A stretch of 64,000 bases of DNA from the NCBI RefSeq assembly GCF_033807715.1, contig NC_084591.1:27810090-27874089 (forward strand). The letters run 5' to 3'. Below the pieces are notes generated by a model. That model was not told the origin of the DNA, searched no databases, and was given only the letters and a program-made list of their open reading frames with translations. A program made the translations under genes and the position numbers. Below, one piece after another: positions 39,863 to 51,160 of the stretch (the stretch's first letter is position 1; every line of letters begins with the position of its first letter). The stretch is from Cololabis saira (taxonomy: Eukaryota; Chordata; Actinopteri; Beloniformes; Belonidae).

Positions 39863-42800
39863 AATCTCCCTCTCAGTCCTCTGTTGCAGAAGTCGGCTCT
39901 TTCTAATCTAGCTGCCTGACCCATGTCGCAGCCTCCCATTTATCTCCATATCTCACCTTTTGCCTCTGCATCAATATCATTTCTCTCATTCCTTCACTCT
40001 TTTTCTCTCCTCCTTATCAGATGCCGTCTTCTATCGTTGCCTTCTGTACAGTATGTCTGCAGTTTCTGATTTGCACTGCTCTAGCCCTCTCCCCATTTTC
40101 TTTTGTAGATAACAGCTTTTAGCTTTTCACTATATTATTTAAGTAAATCAGGTCATTAGTCTCTTGTTTGCATGCTGCCAACCGCTGAAAAGACGATAGT
40201 GACATTTTATGAACAAGCAGATGAGCAGTATCTAATTTCCATGGCAATAGCAAAATCTGAAAAAGAATACATTTAAAAAAAGCTAACTTATTACTGTTAC
40301 TGCCAGGTTAAGAAAAGGGATGTAGTAGGGATAACGAGTTGGCCAATGGTTTGTTCCTTTTTTTCTCAAATACATGTCACGTTTACAATTAGGTTCAAGT
40401 TAGTTTGGTTAGATATCGAGTAGCTTGACATGAATCAGTAGTTCAAATTCCTCTATCAACTAAACAAAGAGACTGATCAATGTGCTTGACACCACACTGC
40501 TAGTCTGCAGGGTAATTAGGGTGTTTACAGCTGTCCCATGATGAAATATACAGAAATAATTTGCATCTCAACACTTTGTCAACTTGTGTTAAATATTAAC
40601 CCATTTACGGAGGGAATGTTTGATGTGTAAACGTCAAAAACTGCTACCAGTGGAAAGTCCTATAGGGTGAAACATTTGGATAGTAGGAAACAACACCACC
40701 AAATCCTGCTGCGTATTGTAGCTGATCCAAGGACAGCTTTAGCCAACAGCGATCCCTGAGCATGATCCTCTGTCAGAAGAGTTGTTGCTCCAAGGCCTGT
40801 AGCAGCTGGCCATGTAGCCATAACAGCCAATGAAGCTTGTGTGGTAAAATTGCTCCGGAAATAAAATGTTTTGCAGAAGCTGTCCTGTTTTTAGCAATTA
40901 TGAGTGTGACAGCAAGAGAGCAACCGATTAGCCATGACTGTCCCTGCCCTCTATCAGCCTTTCCTTTTGTCTCTGCATTTGCTGCCAGTGACAGTTGTGT
41001 GCGCTGGGCAAAGCTGCCCAGAGCGTTATGAAAGAGTAAACACAGTCGCAGAGTGGTGCCACTCTAGTGCCAAGTGAAACAGAGGTGCAAACATGCACAA
41101 AAACACCAAGCCATGGAAGAAGTCCAGCAGAACTAAAAAGCTAAGCATACCATCTTCAAAATGAGACCAGTGAGAATATGAAGTTACATCATCCATCACT
41201 AAAATAGTATTACTGCAGGCTTCTGCTACTTAAATACGAGCAAAGAGTCATACGTGTTAAAGACTCCACATTTGGTCTGTAACAATTGATGAAAAATGCA
41301 ATAGTATTTGTTTAAGATACTTGTAATGATGTCTGCATAAATCATCATAATCATATCTTTCACCTATTTGGAAACAGCTTGATAACCAATCGTTTCATAT
41401 TTTCAAAACAGACTTAAATGATCGACTTCATCATTTAGCATTCTCATCTTCTACTGCAGACACTACATATCTGCTAAAATAGCACCCTTTTCAACTCCTT
41501 ATAAGGATTATGTGAACTTCTCCACAATGAGGAAGTTTATGAAATAGAGACATAAAATTCAGAGTGAGAATTAACTGTAAATTGTAATATTCGTTTTTAG
41601 CTCTGGTGTATTTAGCAACAGTTTCCATCTGAAATGCTTACCAAAAAAGGTGCTTAATGCACCTGTGCCTGCATTTTGGGATCTTCACTTATCCGCTCAT
41701 GCACATTCAGTGAAAGGCAAACTGCAGAGTCATTCTGGTATCACATTCGCTCCTGAGTTTCTCCCCGTCTCTGCTTCAGGGAAAGGAGAGAGCGGCATTG
41801 AACAAAAAAGAAACAAAACAACAAAAACACAGGGATTTTTCTGAGAAGTGTTTCGGTCTATGTGCGTGTTTTTGTATTTAGGCCATTTACCTTCCCAAAA
41901 TTAATCCAAATCCTTCCCCTCAGTAATGCCAATACCTCAGAAACACATTATGATACGGTATTTTATCTACAAACCCAAGGAATGCTCACTTAAGTCACTC
42001 AGATTTGTCTTTAGCTGGTTCACTTAAACATGATGGCTCATTGTTGTACCCAACTTCATATCTGTTGTAACTAGGAAATAAAGTACAGTTTTACACTTTC
42101 AGCTGTTCTGGGACTGCTAGTCCTGGCTGTTACCAGGGCGACTACTTCCTCTGAACTCACTGACACATACATTTTTATGGTTTACGTCACTTTTTGCTTG
42201 GTCATGCTACTGAGAAAGAAATGGATTTGATGCTGTTGTTCAAAAATAACTACACATCTTTGAAGACCTAAGAATACTGCCAAAAGTCAAACAAGAAAGC
42301 GGATTGTTTGTTTAGAGTCTGCATTTCATCATTTTCTTTCCTCTCTCACTCCCCAATACATGACACAAATAAGACAAAAATGGCATGAAAGAGCTTGTTC
42401 AGTATTGCTCAACATATAGGTTTTCCTCCAACGTACAATGCTCTATGTGCTTCATTGCTGAACACTCATCGTGGACAGCTGAAGCTGCCCTGGGCTTGTT
42501 TGAGGCCCTTGTGCTCTCTACGGTTGAACAGACCAACTCAGGCAGCCACAACGCACGCAAATGTCTCTGCGCATCATTCTCCCCGGAGAAAGAGGAAAAG
42601 AGGGTGAGAATTTAAACAGAGAGGAAGACAGAGTGGGGGAGAAAACTGAATCAGGAAGTGAAAGACAGTGTGGTGAAGGGTTGACATGGATTTGAATGTA
42701 GTTTCTGGGGAGCAAACAAACCTCGGCAGCAGAGAGAGGCCTGCAGCATGATCATGGTCCCCAGGCCAAGGTCATTAAAACACAGTAGAGGTCATCTAAG

Positions 42801-45800
42801 GTCAACTTACAAACAAACTGAGTTGCAATGGCAAATCGAATATACTGTATAGTATGAATTGATTCTTCGTGAAGAACAGTTTAAACTAGTTGAGATGCGT
42901 TTCATATAATTTTTGACCTTGCAGATAAATGAAGGCTGAAAAATAAAACTACAGCCTCATTTAATTATGTAATTTAACTGAATTGGAACAGGCAGGGAAT
43001 TAGCAGGGACAGAGAGAAAACAACATTTTACACAGTTAGCAGTTATTGTCTGACTAAACCTCCCGAAGCCACAGTATGAAAATAGCTCATTGCATGGTTA
43101 TCAGTTCTTGTTTTCTGACTTATTGCTTAAATCAGCAGATTAATCGCATTTATAGAAAATGCCCTTTCAGAACCACAACAGACAAGAGAGCGCAGGCCTC
43201 CACACCCAAATGGATTCCAGACACACAAGTCCTTTACTTGAAACATGTTATGAATAGGTCATGCAGCTAACACCATCTGTCAAAGGGATGTCAGTTTTTC
43301 AGCACAAACTGTTGTGAACCATAGTGTCAGACATGGGTGCCGGAACCAGTATTATGTGTTAACATACAGGCTTGAACAAGACAACCAACAAAAACAGAAT
43401 TTGTAAAACACAAAATTATTTTTATTGAAGATTTAGCAGCATTATATGGTCTTAAAAATCTTGGTTTAGCAGCTCTGGGTGTTAAAATGTCAGGGAAAGT
43501 TAAGTGCCATGATTCTTTTAATAGAGCCAGAGTCAGTCCGTTTGCTCCAAGCTGAGCCACATATACAATGAACATTTCCTTACCAGGTGGGTCTAAAGAT
43601 CTGAGACTGATACACAGCTCTCAGAGAGCAGAAACAATGCAGATGATTCAAGTGGTAGAAATAGATAGTCTCACAACAGAGTAGTCTAAACCAAGCAGCA
43701 CACTGACGGCGCTGCTTAAGTTCTATTTTCAAGCAGGTGACTGTTTTAGGATGACGTTTGCATCTCTGTTAAGGTCTGTTATCAGCACTGCATTTGAGAT
43801 GCCGGCAGCAGAAGCAACCAGCTTAGCTGGGACGCTGTGCAACATCGTATGCTGGTATGTTTTCACGTCAGCCTGTCTCAGTGCTGGAGAGGGAAATGAG
43901 GCGAGGAGGTTACGCGAGGACAGAGTTAGCAGTGCACTTAATCCCCATGAGGAACATCTTCAAAAATCATACTGACGCATAGGGGGGACCAAAAAAAAAG
44001 CATTAAAAGGGATAATACTTAAGTAGTCTGATGACACCATCCCACAATATCAGAGTTACATGGGTTCAGAATCACATGTAAAAAAACACAAGATCAATAA
44101 AAGAGATTTTTCCTTTTAATTCTGTCCTTGTCTACATTTATGGGGGCTGCATATCTTATTGAATACATTGTACTGACTGTCAGAATGGTAACATCTAAAA
44201 ATGCACTAGCCTGATGTGAAAGCCTAAGAGAAACCTTGAGAGATATTGAAAATTATTATTCAAAAAAAGTTGCATTTGCTTTGACTTATTTATTTTCAGA
44301 GAGTATACTGTAAACTCAAGATATTTGTGCAGTGAGACAGAAAGAACAAAACATTTCCCCCCAACAGAAGAAGTTCAACCTCCATGAGGTTCAGATGAAA
44401 TCCCCTTCCCTGCACCGACCAACTCTTCAAGCTCGTAGGGTTTTTTCCAGTAATCTTCACAGACATGTTTTCCAACCGCATTTCAACAAGAAACGCCATC
44501 ACAGAATTACATCTGACAGAAGCTGTACATGATGACGACTTTATTTCATAACCCAGGCTGAAAAAAGACCCAAAATTTATATAATGTATGTATGACACTT
44601 TGAAGAAATTATTTACTAATTGACTAAATATATAAAAAATAGAAGTTTATTTTACAATATCCCAAATACAAAAAAAAAAGTTCATCAAAAGAGCAAAGTT
44701 TTGAGAGGACTCAGAAAACTACACCACGAAAACAGTTAACAAAAGTTAAATGTCACGTATCAACAGCCACCATTGCATACAACAAACAGGGCAAGCATTA
44801 CGGGAATATCTCATATCATTTATTTGCTTTACTACCAGACTTCAGAACTTATAATATGCTTTCCAATAAACCATTAAGTCGTAGGTAATGCAGTGCGGCC
44901 TAAGTGTGCATTAAATCTGACTCTTGTTCAGATCAGACAGTCTAGAGCAGCACTCTACTTAGCAACAGTGGCTTTCAGGCTCCTGCTCTTCGTTCAGCAT
45001 TACAAACCCATCACTCAAAAGCAAGGGGATTAAACAAAGCATCAAAGCCTGCCCATTTCACCCAACAGGAAAAGGCACAATCAGGCATCGCACTGACTTC
45101 CTGTCTGACTCTGGACGGATGAGGTCATTTAGCTTTGAAATAATGCTCTCTGTCCAAAGGAACAAAGAATAGAAATTAGTTGACAAACTAGAATGTGTTT
45201 TTCTGCAAGAATAAATAAATGAGTTATTTGTAGCCTTCAGCTGAAAGGGGTAAAAACTTCTCCTATTTAGCTTCTGTCAGCTTTTACTGTCCTTCCCACA
45301 GTCTTTTCCACGTTACCAGATTGCAACCTGATTCACTGCACGCCGCCACTCCCTTCCTCTACCTGCCAGATTCAGCCACTTCTTTTTTCCTAATCAGCCA
45401 TTTCATCATAAACATTAATATCCTTTTTTCTTCCATCCTTCTTTTTCCATCCATCAGTTTAAAAAAAGCACTACTCCCTAGCTTTTTATCCATTTAGAAA
45501 AGGTGAGCCTCTATCTCATCCATCTTTTGCCTCACACTCATCATTCTCTCTCTCAATCTGCACATCTCTCACAAAGCCAGCTACTCTCACGTCTCTCCTT
45601 CTTCCGTCAGCCTTGAGCTCACTCGGTTCTCACTTCCTTCCTCCACTTGTCGGTGTGTCCTTCAACACGGGTCTGTGTTCTGAGTTATTACATGCTTGGT
45701 TAACCAATTCATGGACTTTTGTGACGTATGCTGGGCGCACTATTGCTCGTTCTTAATAGAGCAGCTCACATGTTCACCTTTCCTCCCCACACAACCATAT

Positions 45801-46678
45801 AAAAAATCTGGACCAAGAATTCATATTTAAAACTGAGAGACTTAACGCAGCTTGGTATAGGCCATTGGGCAAATCTGTCAGTCAGACCAGGAAACAAGCG
45901 TATTAAAAAAAAAGAAGGTAGAAATGAAAAGAAACAACAACAAATCATCAACAAAAACACAACAAAGCTCATAACATGAAAACCCCTCTCAGACAGTCAA
46001 CAAATTCACGAATACACAGTTGGGACAAATTAAATTCTGCGTGACACTTAGAACATGCTTGCCCAATCCCAATGTGACACGAAGACTGGATGAGGCCTAA
46101 GAGGTGTAATTCAAAAAAAAGTTTTGTTATGACCCTGGAAATGTGTAAAACTGAAATAAAAGATGACAGGGGAATGCATCTACTGTGAATTGGAGTTGTT
46201 TAATTAAACAACAATAAATTGGTGTAATCTGAACAAACCTGCCTTATCCCACATCTTTGCTGTCAATCAAATGTCATCGATATATCCAATTTAGTTTTGT
46301 TGACATCCCACAAATTCACTAATAAGTTAAAATGCAAAAATCACCAAGGGGGACACAGACACAAATACTGCAAGTGCAGTGACAAATGGCAACGTTATCT
46401 CTTAGCCAAACTCTCACGACATGAAGAAACACCCGTGACAGCGAGCCTCCACCCTTCTTCAACCCAGATGAGCATCACATTCCCACCGCCGGCCAACCTG
46501 GCTGATAACCACTCAGCAAAAACAACATACTCTACTCTGTGAAACCAAACCATTTGACTCCGATTCAAAGATATTTAATCCCGCTCTGGTTCATAACTAG
46601 GCATTGGAGGGTTAAATTAAAGGTTATACACAAAAGAAAAAAGCTTCAGACACACTTTGATCAGTACATACAGACAAC
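39863..46678. other. Non-coding stretch, intron-like
   Basis: No supported exon or repeat of defined ends. The AGGTCA cluster at 42.8 kb is the only motif group noted; 45.2-45.7 kb is pyrimidine-rich. Confidence 0.5.
42767..42804 (+). promoter_or_regulatory. AGGTCA cluster with a perfect DR4
   Basis: Three AGGTCA half-sites lie within 36 bases: 42,769, 42,789 and 42,799. The last two form AGGTCA-tcta-AGGTCA, a direct repeat with a spacer of four, the arrangement bound by thyroid hormone receptor or LXR dimers with RXR. No promoter is adjacent; it would be an intronic enhancer if real. Confidence 0.3.
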
Positions 46679-46686
46679 TTTCCATC

Positions 46687-47435
46687 CAGGGTTCCTACAC
46701 ATTTTCCAAGGTCAAATTCAAGCACTTTTCAAGCACTTTCAAGGGTCATTTTCAAAATCTTCAAGCACCTTATCGCTGGGGTAAAATATCTACAGGAATA
46801 TATATACACTCATAATTATTTTTTCCACTTTTTAATCACAATTACGTACATTGTATCGTGCTGTAAGCATCTAGTTATGTTTTACAGGGTTCCTACGGGT
46901 GCTTGAAATCCTTGAATTTCAATGTTGTGTTTTCAAGGCCTGAAAAGTGCTTGAATTTTAGTTTAGGTGCTTGAAATTATAACTCTGTGTCTTTCACAAT
47001 ATTGAGATCAGACTGTATAGTTTAGTTATTACAAGGAGAAATACAATCAGTAAGATAAAACCAGGGTTCCTACACATTTTTCAAGGTCAAATTCAAGCAC
47101 TTTTCAAGCACTTTCAAGGGTCATTTTCAAAATCTTCAAGCACCTTATCGCTGGGGTAAAATATCTACAGGAATATATATACTCATAATTATTTTTTCAG
47201 CTTTTTAGTCACAATTATGTACATTGTATCATGCTGTAAACATCTAGTTATGTTTCATCTTACTGTTTTTATTTCTCCTTGGAATAACTAAACCATACAG
47301 TCTGATCTCAATATTGTGAAAAATATATATATAATTTCAAGCACCTAAACTAAAATTCAAACACTTTTCATACCTTGAAAACACAACATTGAAATTCAAG
47401 CACTTCAAGGATGTCAAGCGCCCGTAGGAACCCTG
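46687..47435. mobile_element. Mosaic hAT-like element: left half, inverted right half, full copy
   Basis: Three CAGGGTTCCTAC ends occur at 46,687, 46,885 and 47,062, and one reverse end (GTAGGAACCCTG) at 47,435. Segment 46,687-46,884 is a left half; 46,885-47,061 is the right half in inverse orientation; 47,062-47,435 is a complete short element. The outermost flanks are TTTCCATC and TTTCCCTC, a near-perfect 8-base duplication, so the whole mosaic may have moved as one unit. No transposase is present. Confidence 0.75.
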
Positions 47436-47789
47436 TTTCCCTCACAAGCAGACATGAACAGAAAGCTGGCTGCACACACAGCAGACATGAGGCAGGAGGA
47501 ACCGGGCTCAGTGACAGTGGGCTGATTAGCTTTGAGCGAGTTATTTTGCCACTTGCACTAATGTCAAAGGTTAATCCTCGACGCTCACGACTGTGAATGG
47601 TGGCTGCAGGTGTGACATGTCCAGCCCTGCTCATGTGCTCCATCTCAAACTCCTGACTTGGGCCAGCTCTGAGCTAAAAATAAAACCACATTATCAGCAT
47701 CACTTGGGTCGGTCAGGTGCCTGCATGCTAAATAGGGGAACTTCAGCCAACATTGCATTGGTGGATCTCAAGACTGTGCATCAGTTTAT

Positions 47790-47792
<3 letters not shown>

Positions 47793-47871
<79 letters not shown>

Positions 47872-47888
47872 ACACACACACACACACA
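47793..47888. repeat. Compound (TA)n(CA)n microsatellite
   Basis: About 38 TA units pass into 10 CA units, which run into the left end of the fold-back element. Confidence 0.95.
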
Positions 47889-48320
47889 GGACTGTCTCAG
47901 AAAATTAGAATATTGTGATTTTATGTAATGCAATTACTAAAACAAAAATGTCATACATTCTGGATTCATTACAAATCAACTGAAATATTGCAAGCTGTAT
48001 TGAAGCCCAGAGTCAGCCCCTGTACATTCTTATTTTTATATTATTCGTTAATTTGGAATTTTATTTTATTATTTTAATATTGCTGATTATGTCTTACAGT
48101 TTAAGAAAACTCAAATATCCTATCTCAAAAAATCAGAATATTCTGGGAATCTTAATCTTAAACTGTAAGCCATAATCAGCAATATTAAAATAATAAAAGG
48201 CTTGCAATATTTCGGTTGATTTGTAATGAATCCAGAATGTATGACATTTTTGTTTTTGTAATTGCATTACAGAAAATAAAGAACTTTATCACAATATTCT
48301 AATTTTCTGAGACAGTCCTG
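47887..48320. mobile_element. Fold-back DNA element
   Basis: Long inverted ends CAGGACTGTCTCAGAAAATT and (reverse) the same sequence extend inward through gaatattgtgat. A second inverted pair (attttaatattgctgatta and its complement) lies inside, so the whole unit can fold. A compound (TA)n(CA)n tract abuts the left end and hides any target duplication. This type is common in teleost genomes. Confidence 0.75.
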
Positions 48321-48473
48321 TATATATTTGTGCTTTCCCACAAGTCAGGGATCAATAATCTGCACCTGGGACCGTGGAAAAGGCTCAAAATGCCTGCTAT
48401 CAGATCAGGCAGGACGGCCACCTTGCGTCACGCAATTACCATGAAAGCGTCCAGGGCGGCTGCTAAAGGCGGA

Positions 48474-48604
48474 TTCATGGTTCCGCGTTACACCGACGCA
48501 GAACCTACGGCGTAGGGTACGCGGCGACGCGCGCCGTACGGTGCGCGTCGCCGCGTAACTACGCCGTAGGCTACGGCGTAGGGTACGGCGTAGGCTCTGC
48601 GTTA
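48474..48604. mobile_element. Palindromic MITE, copy C (right end missing)
   Basis: The left arm TTCATGGTTCCGCGTTACACC is followed by an expanded centre with repeated tacggcgtag and gcgcgtcgccgcg blocks. The right arm stops after gctctgcgtta. It sits on the downstream edge of the mob2 CpG island, about 120 bases past the exon 1 donor. Confidence 0.7.
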
Positions 48605-48721
48605 ACTAGCGCTAGCGGGTTAATCCCCCCGACAATGAGCATCTCCCCGTCCCCGGCCCGACTCGAGCCCGCGGCTGCAGGCCCACAGGGGCTGGGAGCG
48701 CCGGTCCCCGCCGGTACTCAC

Positions 48722-48738
48722 CCCATCAGCCAGTCCAT
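48722..48738 (-). CDS. mob2: First coding exon of mob2 (MOB kinase activator 2), 5' partial gene
   Basis: On the minus strand a start codon in good context (gcgccATGG) opens a 17-base reading frame, M-D-W-L-M-G, that ends two bases into the glycine codon at a textbook donor (ATGGG then GTGAGT). Vertebrate MOB2 proteins start with M-D-W-L-M-G followed by K, from memory of the family. MOB2 is a small zinc-binding co-regulator of NDR (STK38-type) kinases in the cytoplasm and nucleus. I chose this start because it sits in a CpG island with promoter motifs about 450 bases upstream and directly precedes the donor. The remaining exons, which would encode the Mob/phocein domain, must lie to the left. 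None was found between 1 and 48.7 kb, so the first intron would exceed 48 kb. Six residues is little evidence; the identification is probable, not proven. Confidence 0.65.
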
Positions 48739-49235
48739 GGCGCTGCGGGTCTGGGCTAGCCTTAGCCCGGGTTAGCCGGCAGGGATGGAGGGATGGATCC
48801 ACCTGGTTCTCCCGGCCACCAGCCTCGCTACAGCGCCCCCCGACTGAGTCCCGTCGCTGGTGCTGTCCCCCCCCCCGGGCAGCCCCGCGGTTCTCCCCCC
48901 CGGCGGAGCGGAGTGGATGTGGGGCGGTTCGTCCTTGTTGTGATCCGGGGATCACGGTGCACGGGTCGGCTGTGTTATGAGCTGGTGTCGGGGGGGAGCG
49001 GTGCTGCTGCTGCTGGGGGGGGGGGGCTGCTGGACCGCGGGGGGGGCTCTGGTCCGCCCGGTCACCTCTGTCATGAAGCCGTGCGAGCCGCCTGCCTGCC
49101 CCGACCAACCTGCTGCGAGCCGCGGCTTTCTGAGCGACGTCTGGAGCCCAGTCCGGAAGTAAACACGGACCGACCGCCCCGCCCTGCGGGAGACGCGCTG
49201 CTCTGAGCAGGGACGCGATGGGAGTTGTAGTCGAA
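48739..49235 (-). promoter_or_regulatory. CpG-island promoter and 5' leader of the mob2-like gene
   Basis: The block is very GC-rich and dense in CpG, unlike the surrounding DNA. Reading on the minus strand there is a ZNF143/STAF-type site (GACTACAACTCCCATCG, plus-strand 49,214-49,232), a GC box (plus-strand ccgccccgccc at 49,174-49,184) and an ETS site (ACTTCCGG, plus-strand 49,153-49,160). This order is common in TATA-less housekeeping promoters. Transcription probably starts near 49,100-49,150, leaving a C-rich leader of 350-400 bases before the ATG. Open frames cross the block on both strands, but their low-complexity Pro/Arg/Gly/Ser content is what GC-rich leaders give by chance. The far edge of the promoter is eaten into by the tandem array that follows. 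Confidence 0.7.
48947..49046 (+). promoter_or_regulatory. Four G-runs in the mob2 leader (G-quadruplex-prone)
   Basis: The plus strand has G-runs of 4 (48,947), 7 (48,990), 12 (49,015) and 8 (49,039) bases within 100 bases. For a gene transcribed from the minus strand these lie on the template strand and give a C-run-rich leader RNA. The runs could form a quadruplex; the loops between them are long, so stability is uncertain. Confidence 0.4.
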
Positions 49236-50892
49236 TATGTAGTCAACACGGTTAATATGTAGTCGACACGGTTAATATGTAGTCAACACGGTTAATATGT
49301 AGTCGACTAATTAGATGTGTAGTCGATGAGGAAGATATGTAGTAGACGATTAGATATGTAGTCGATGAGGTTAATATGTAGTCGAGGAGGTAGATGTCTA
49401 GTAGACACGGTTATGTAGTCGATGAGGTTAATATGTAGTTGACACGGTTAATATGTAGTTGAGGAGGTAGATGTGTAGTCGAGGAGGTAGATGTCTAGTA
49501 GACGATTAGATATAGTCAATGAGGTAGATGTGTAGTCGACACGATTATTATGTAGTCGACGAAGTAGATGTGTAGTCGATGAGGTAGATATGTAGTTGAC
49601 GATTAGATATGTAGTCGGTGAGGTAGATGTGTAGTCGATGAGGTAGATGTGTAGTCGACGAGGTAGATGTGTAGTCGATGAGGTAGATGTGTAGTCGATG
49701 AGGTAGATGTGTAGTCGATGAGGTAGATATGTAGTCGACAAGGTAGATGTGTAGTCGACGAGGTAGATGTGTAGTCGATGAGGTAGATGTGTAGTCGATG
49801 AGGTAGATATGTAGTCGACAAGGTAGATGTGTAGTCGACGAGGTAGATGTGTAGTCGATGAGGTAGATGTGTAGTCGATGAGGTAGATGTGTAGTCGATG
49901 AGGTAGATGTGTAGTAGACGATTAGATATGTAGTCGACAAGGTTAATATGTAGTCGACTAGGTTATTATGTAGTCGATGAGGTAGATATGTAGTCGACGA
50001 GGTAGATGTGTAGTCGACGAGGTAGATGTGTAGTCGACGAGGTAGATGTGTAGTCGATGAGGTAGATGTGTAGTCGATGAGGTAGATGTGTAGTCAATGA
50101 GGTAGATGTGTAGTCGACGAGGTAGATAAGTAGTTGATGAGGTAGATGTGTAGTCAACGAGGTAGATATGTAGTTGATGAGGTAGATGTGTAGTCGACGA
50201 GGTAGATATGTAATCGATGAGGTAGATGTGTAGTCGACGAGGTAGATGTGTAGTCGACAAGGTAGATATGTAGTCAATGAGGTAGATGTGTAGTCGACGA
50301 GGTAGATAAGTAGTTGATGAGGTAGATGTGTAGTCAACGAGGTAGATATGTAGTCGACGACGTAGATATGTAGGCGATGAGGTAGATATGTAGTCGACAA
50401 GGTAGATATGTAGTCGACGAGGTAGATATGAAGTCGACGAGGTAGATATATAGTCGACGAGGTAGATATATAGTCAACGAGGTAGATGTGTAGTCAATGA
50501 GGTAGATATGTAGTCGAGGAGGTAGATATGTAGTCCACGAGGTAGATATGTAGTCAATGAGGTAGATGTGTAGTCAATGAGGTAGATGTGTAGTCGATGA
50601 GGTAGATGTGTAGTTGATGAGGTAGATGTGTAGTCAATGAGGTAGATGTTTAGTCGACGAGGTAGATATGTAGTCAATGAGGTAGATGTTTAGTCGACGA
50701 GGTAGATATGTAGTCAATGAGGTAGATGTGTAGTCGACGAGGTAGATATGTAGTCGATGAGGTAGATATGTAGTCGACGAGGTAGATATGTAGTCGATGA
50801 GGTAGATATGTAGTCGACGAGGTAGATATGTAGTCGACGAGGTAGATATGTCGTCAATGAGGTAGATGTGTAGTCGACTAAGTAGATGTGTA

Positions 50893-51160
50893 TGTAGCAG
50901 AGCAAGTGCCACGGAGGCCCGACCGACAGGATAGAGGAGGACACGGAGTTTTGTGCAGACCCTTTTATTTGCTCAGATCACCCAGATCACCGCCACACAC
51001 GTGCAGAAGCACATTCTCCCACAGCATCCACCAGCAGCTCCTCCGACCCCTTGCTGCTGTCCAGCTCTGCCTTATAAGGCAGGCAGGGTGGAGAGCGGCA
51101 GCCACTCAGGCGGATGGGACACAGGTGCGTGTGTCCCATCAACCTCTCCACCCTGCCACA
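50893..51160 (-). mobile_element. Solo LTR, copy 1 inside the array
   Basis: The 268-base unit starts TGTGGCAG and ends TGCTACA when read on the minus strand. It is flanked by a perfect 5-base target duplication GTGTA (50,888-50,892 and 51,161-51,165). In that orientation it shows a TATA box (CTTATAAGGC) and, further on, AATAAA followed by a T/G-rich stretch, the usual order in an LTR. No internal retroelement genes are present, so it is a solo LTR left after recombination. The two short plus-strand open frames across it are chance. Confidence 0.85.

Noticed and set aside
48620..49249. A 209-codon minus-strand and a 137-codon plus-strand frame in the CpG island
   Set aside because: GC-rich leaders are stop-poor by chance; the minus frame is not the frame of the mob2 start codon.
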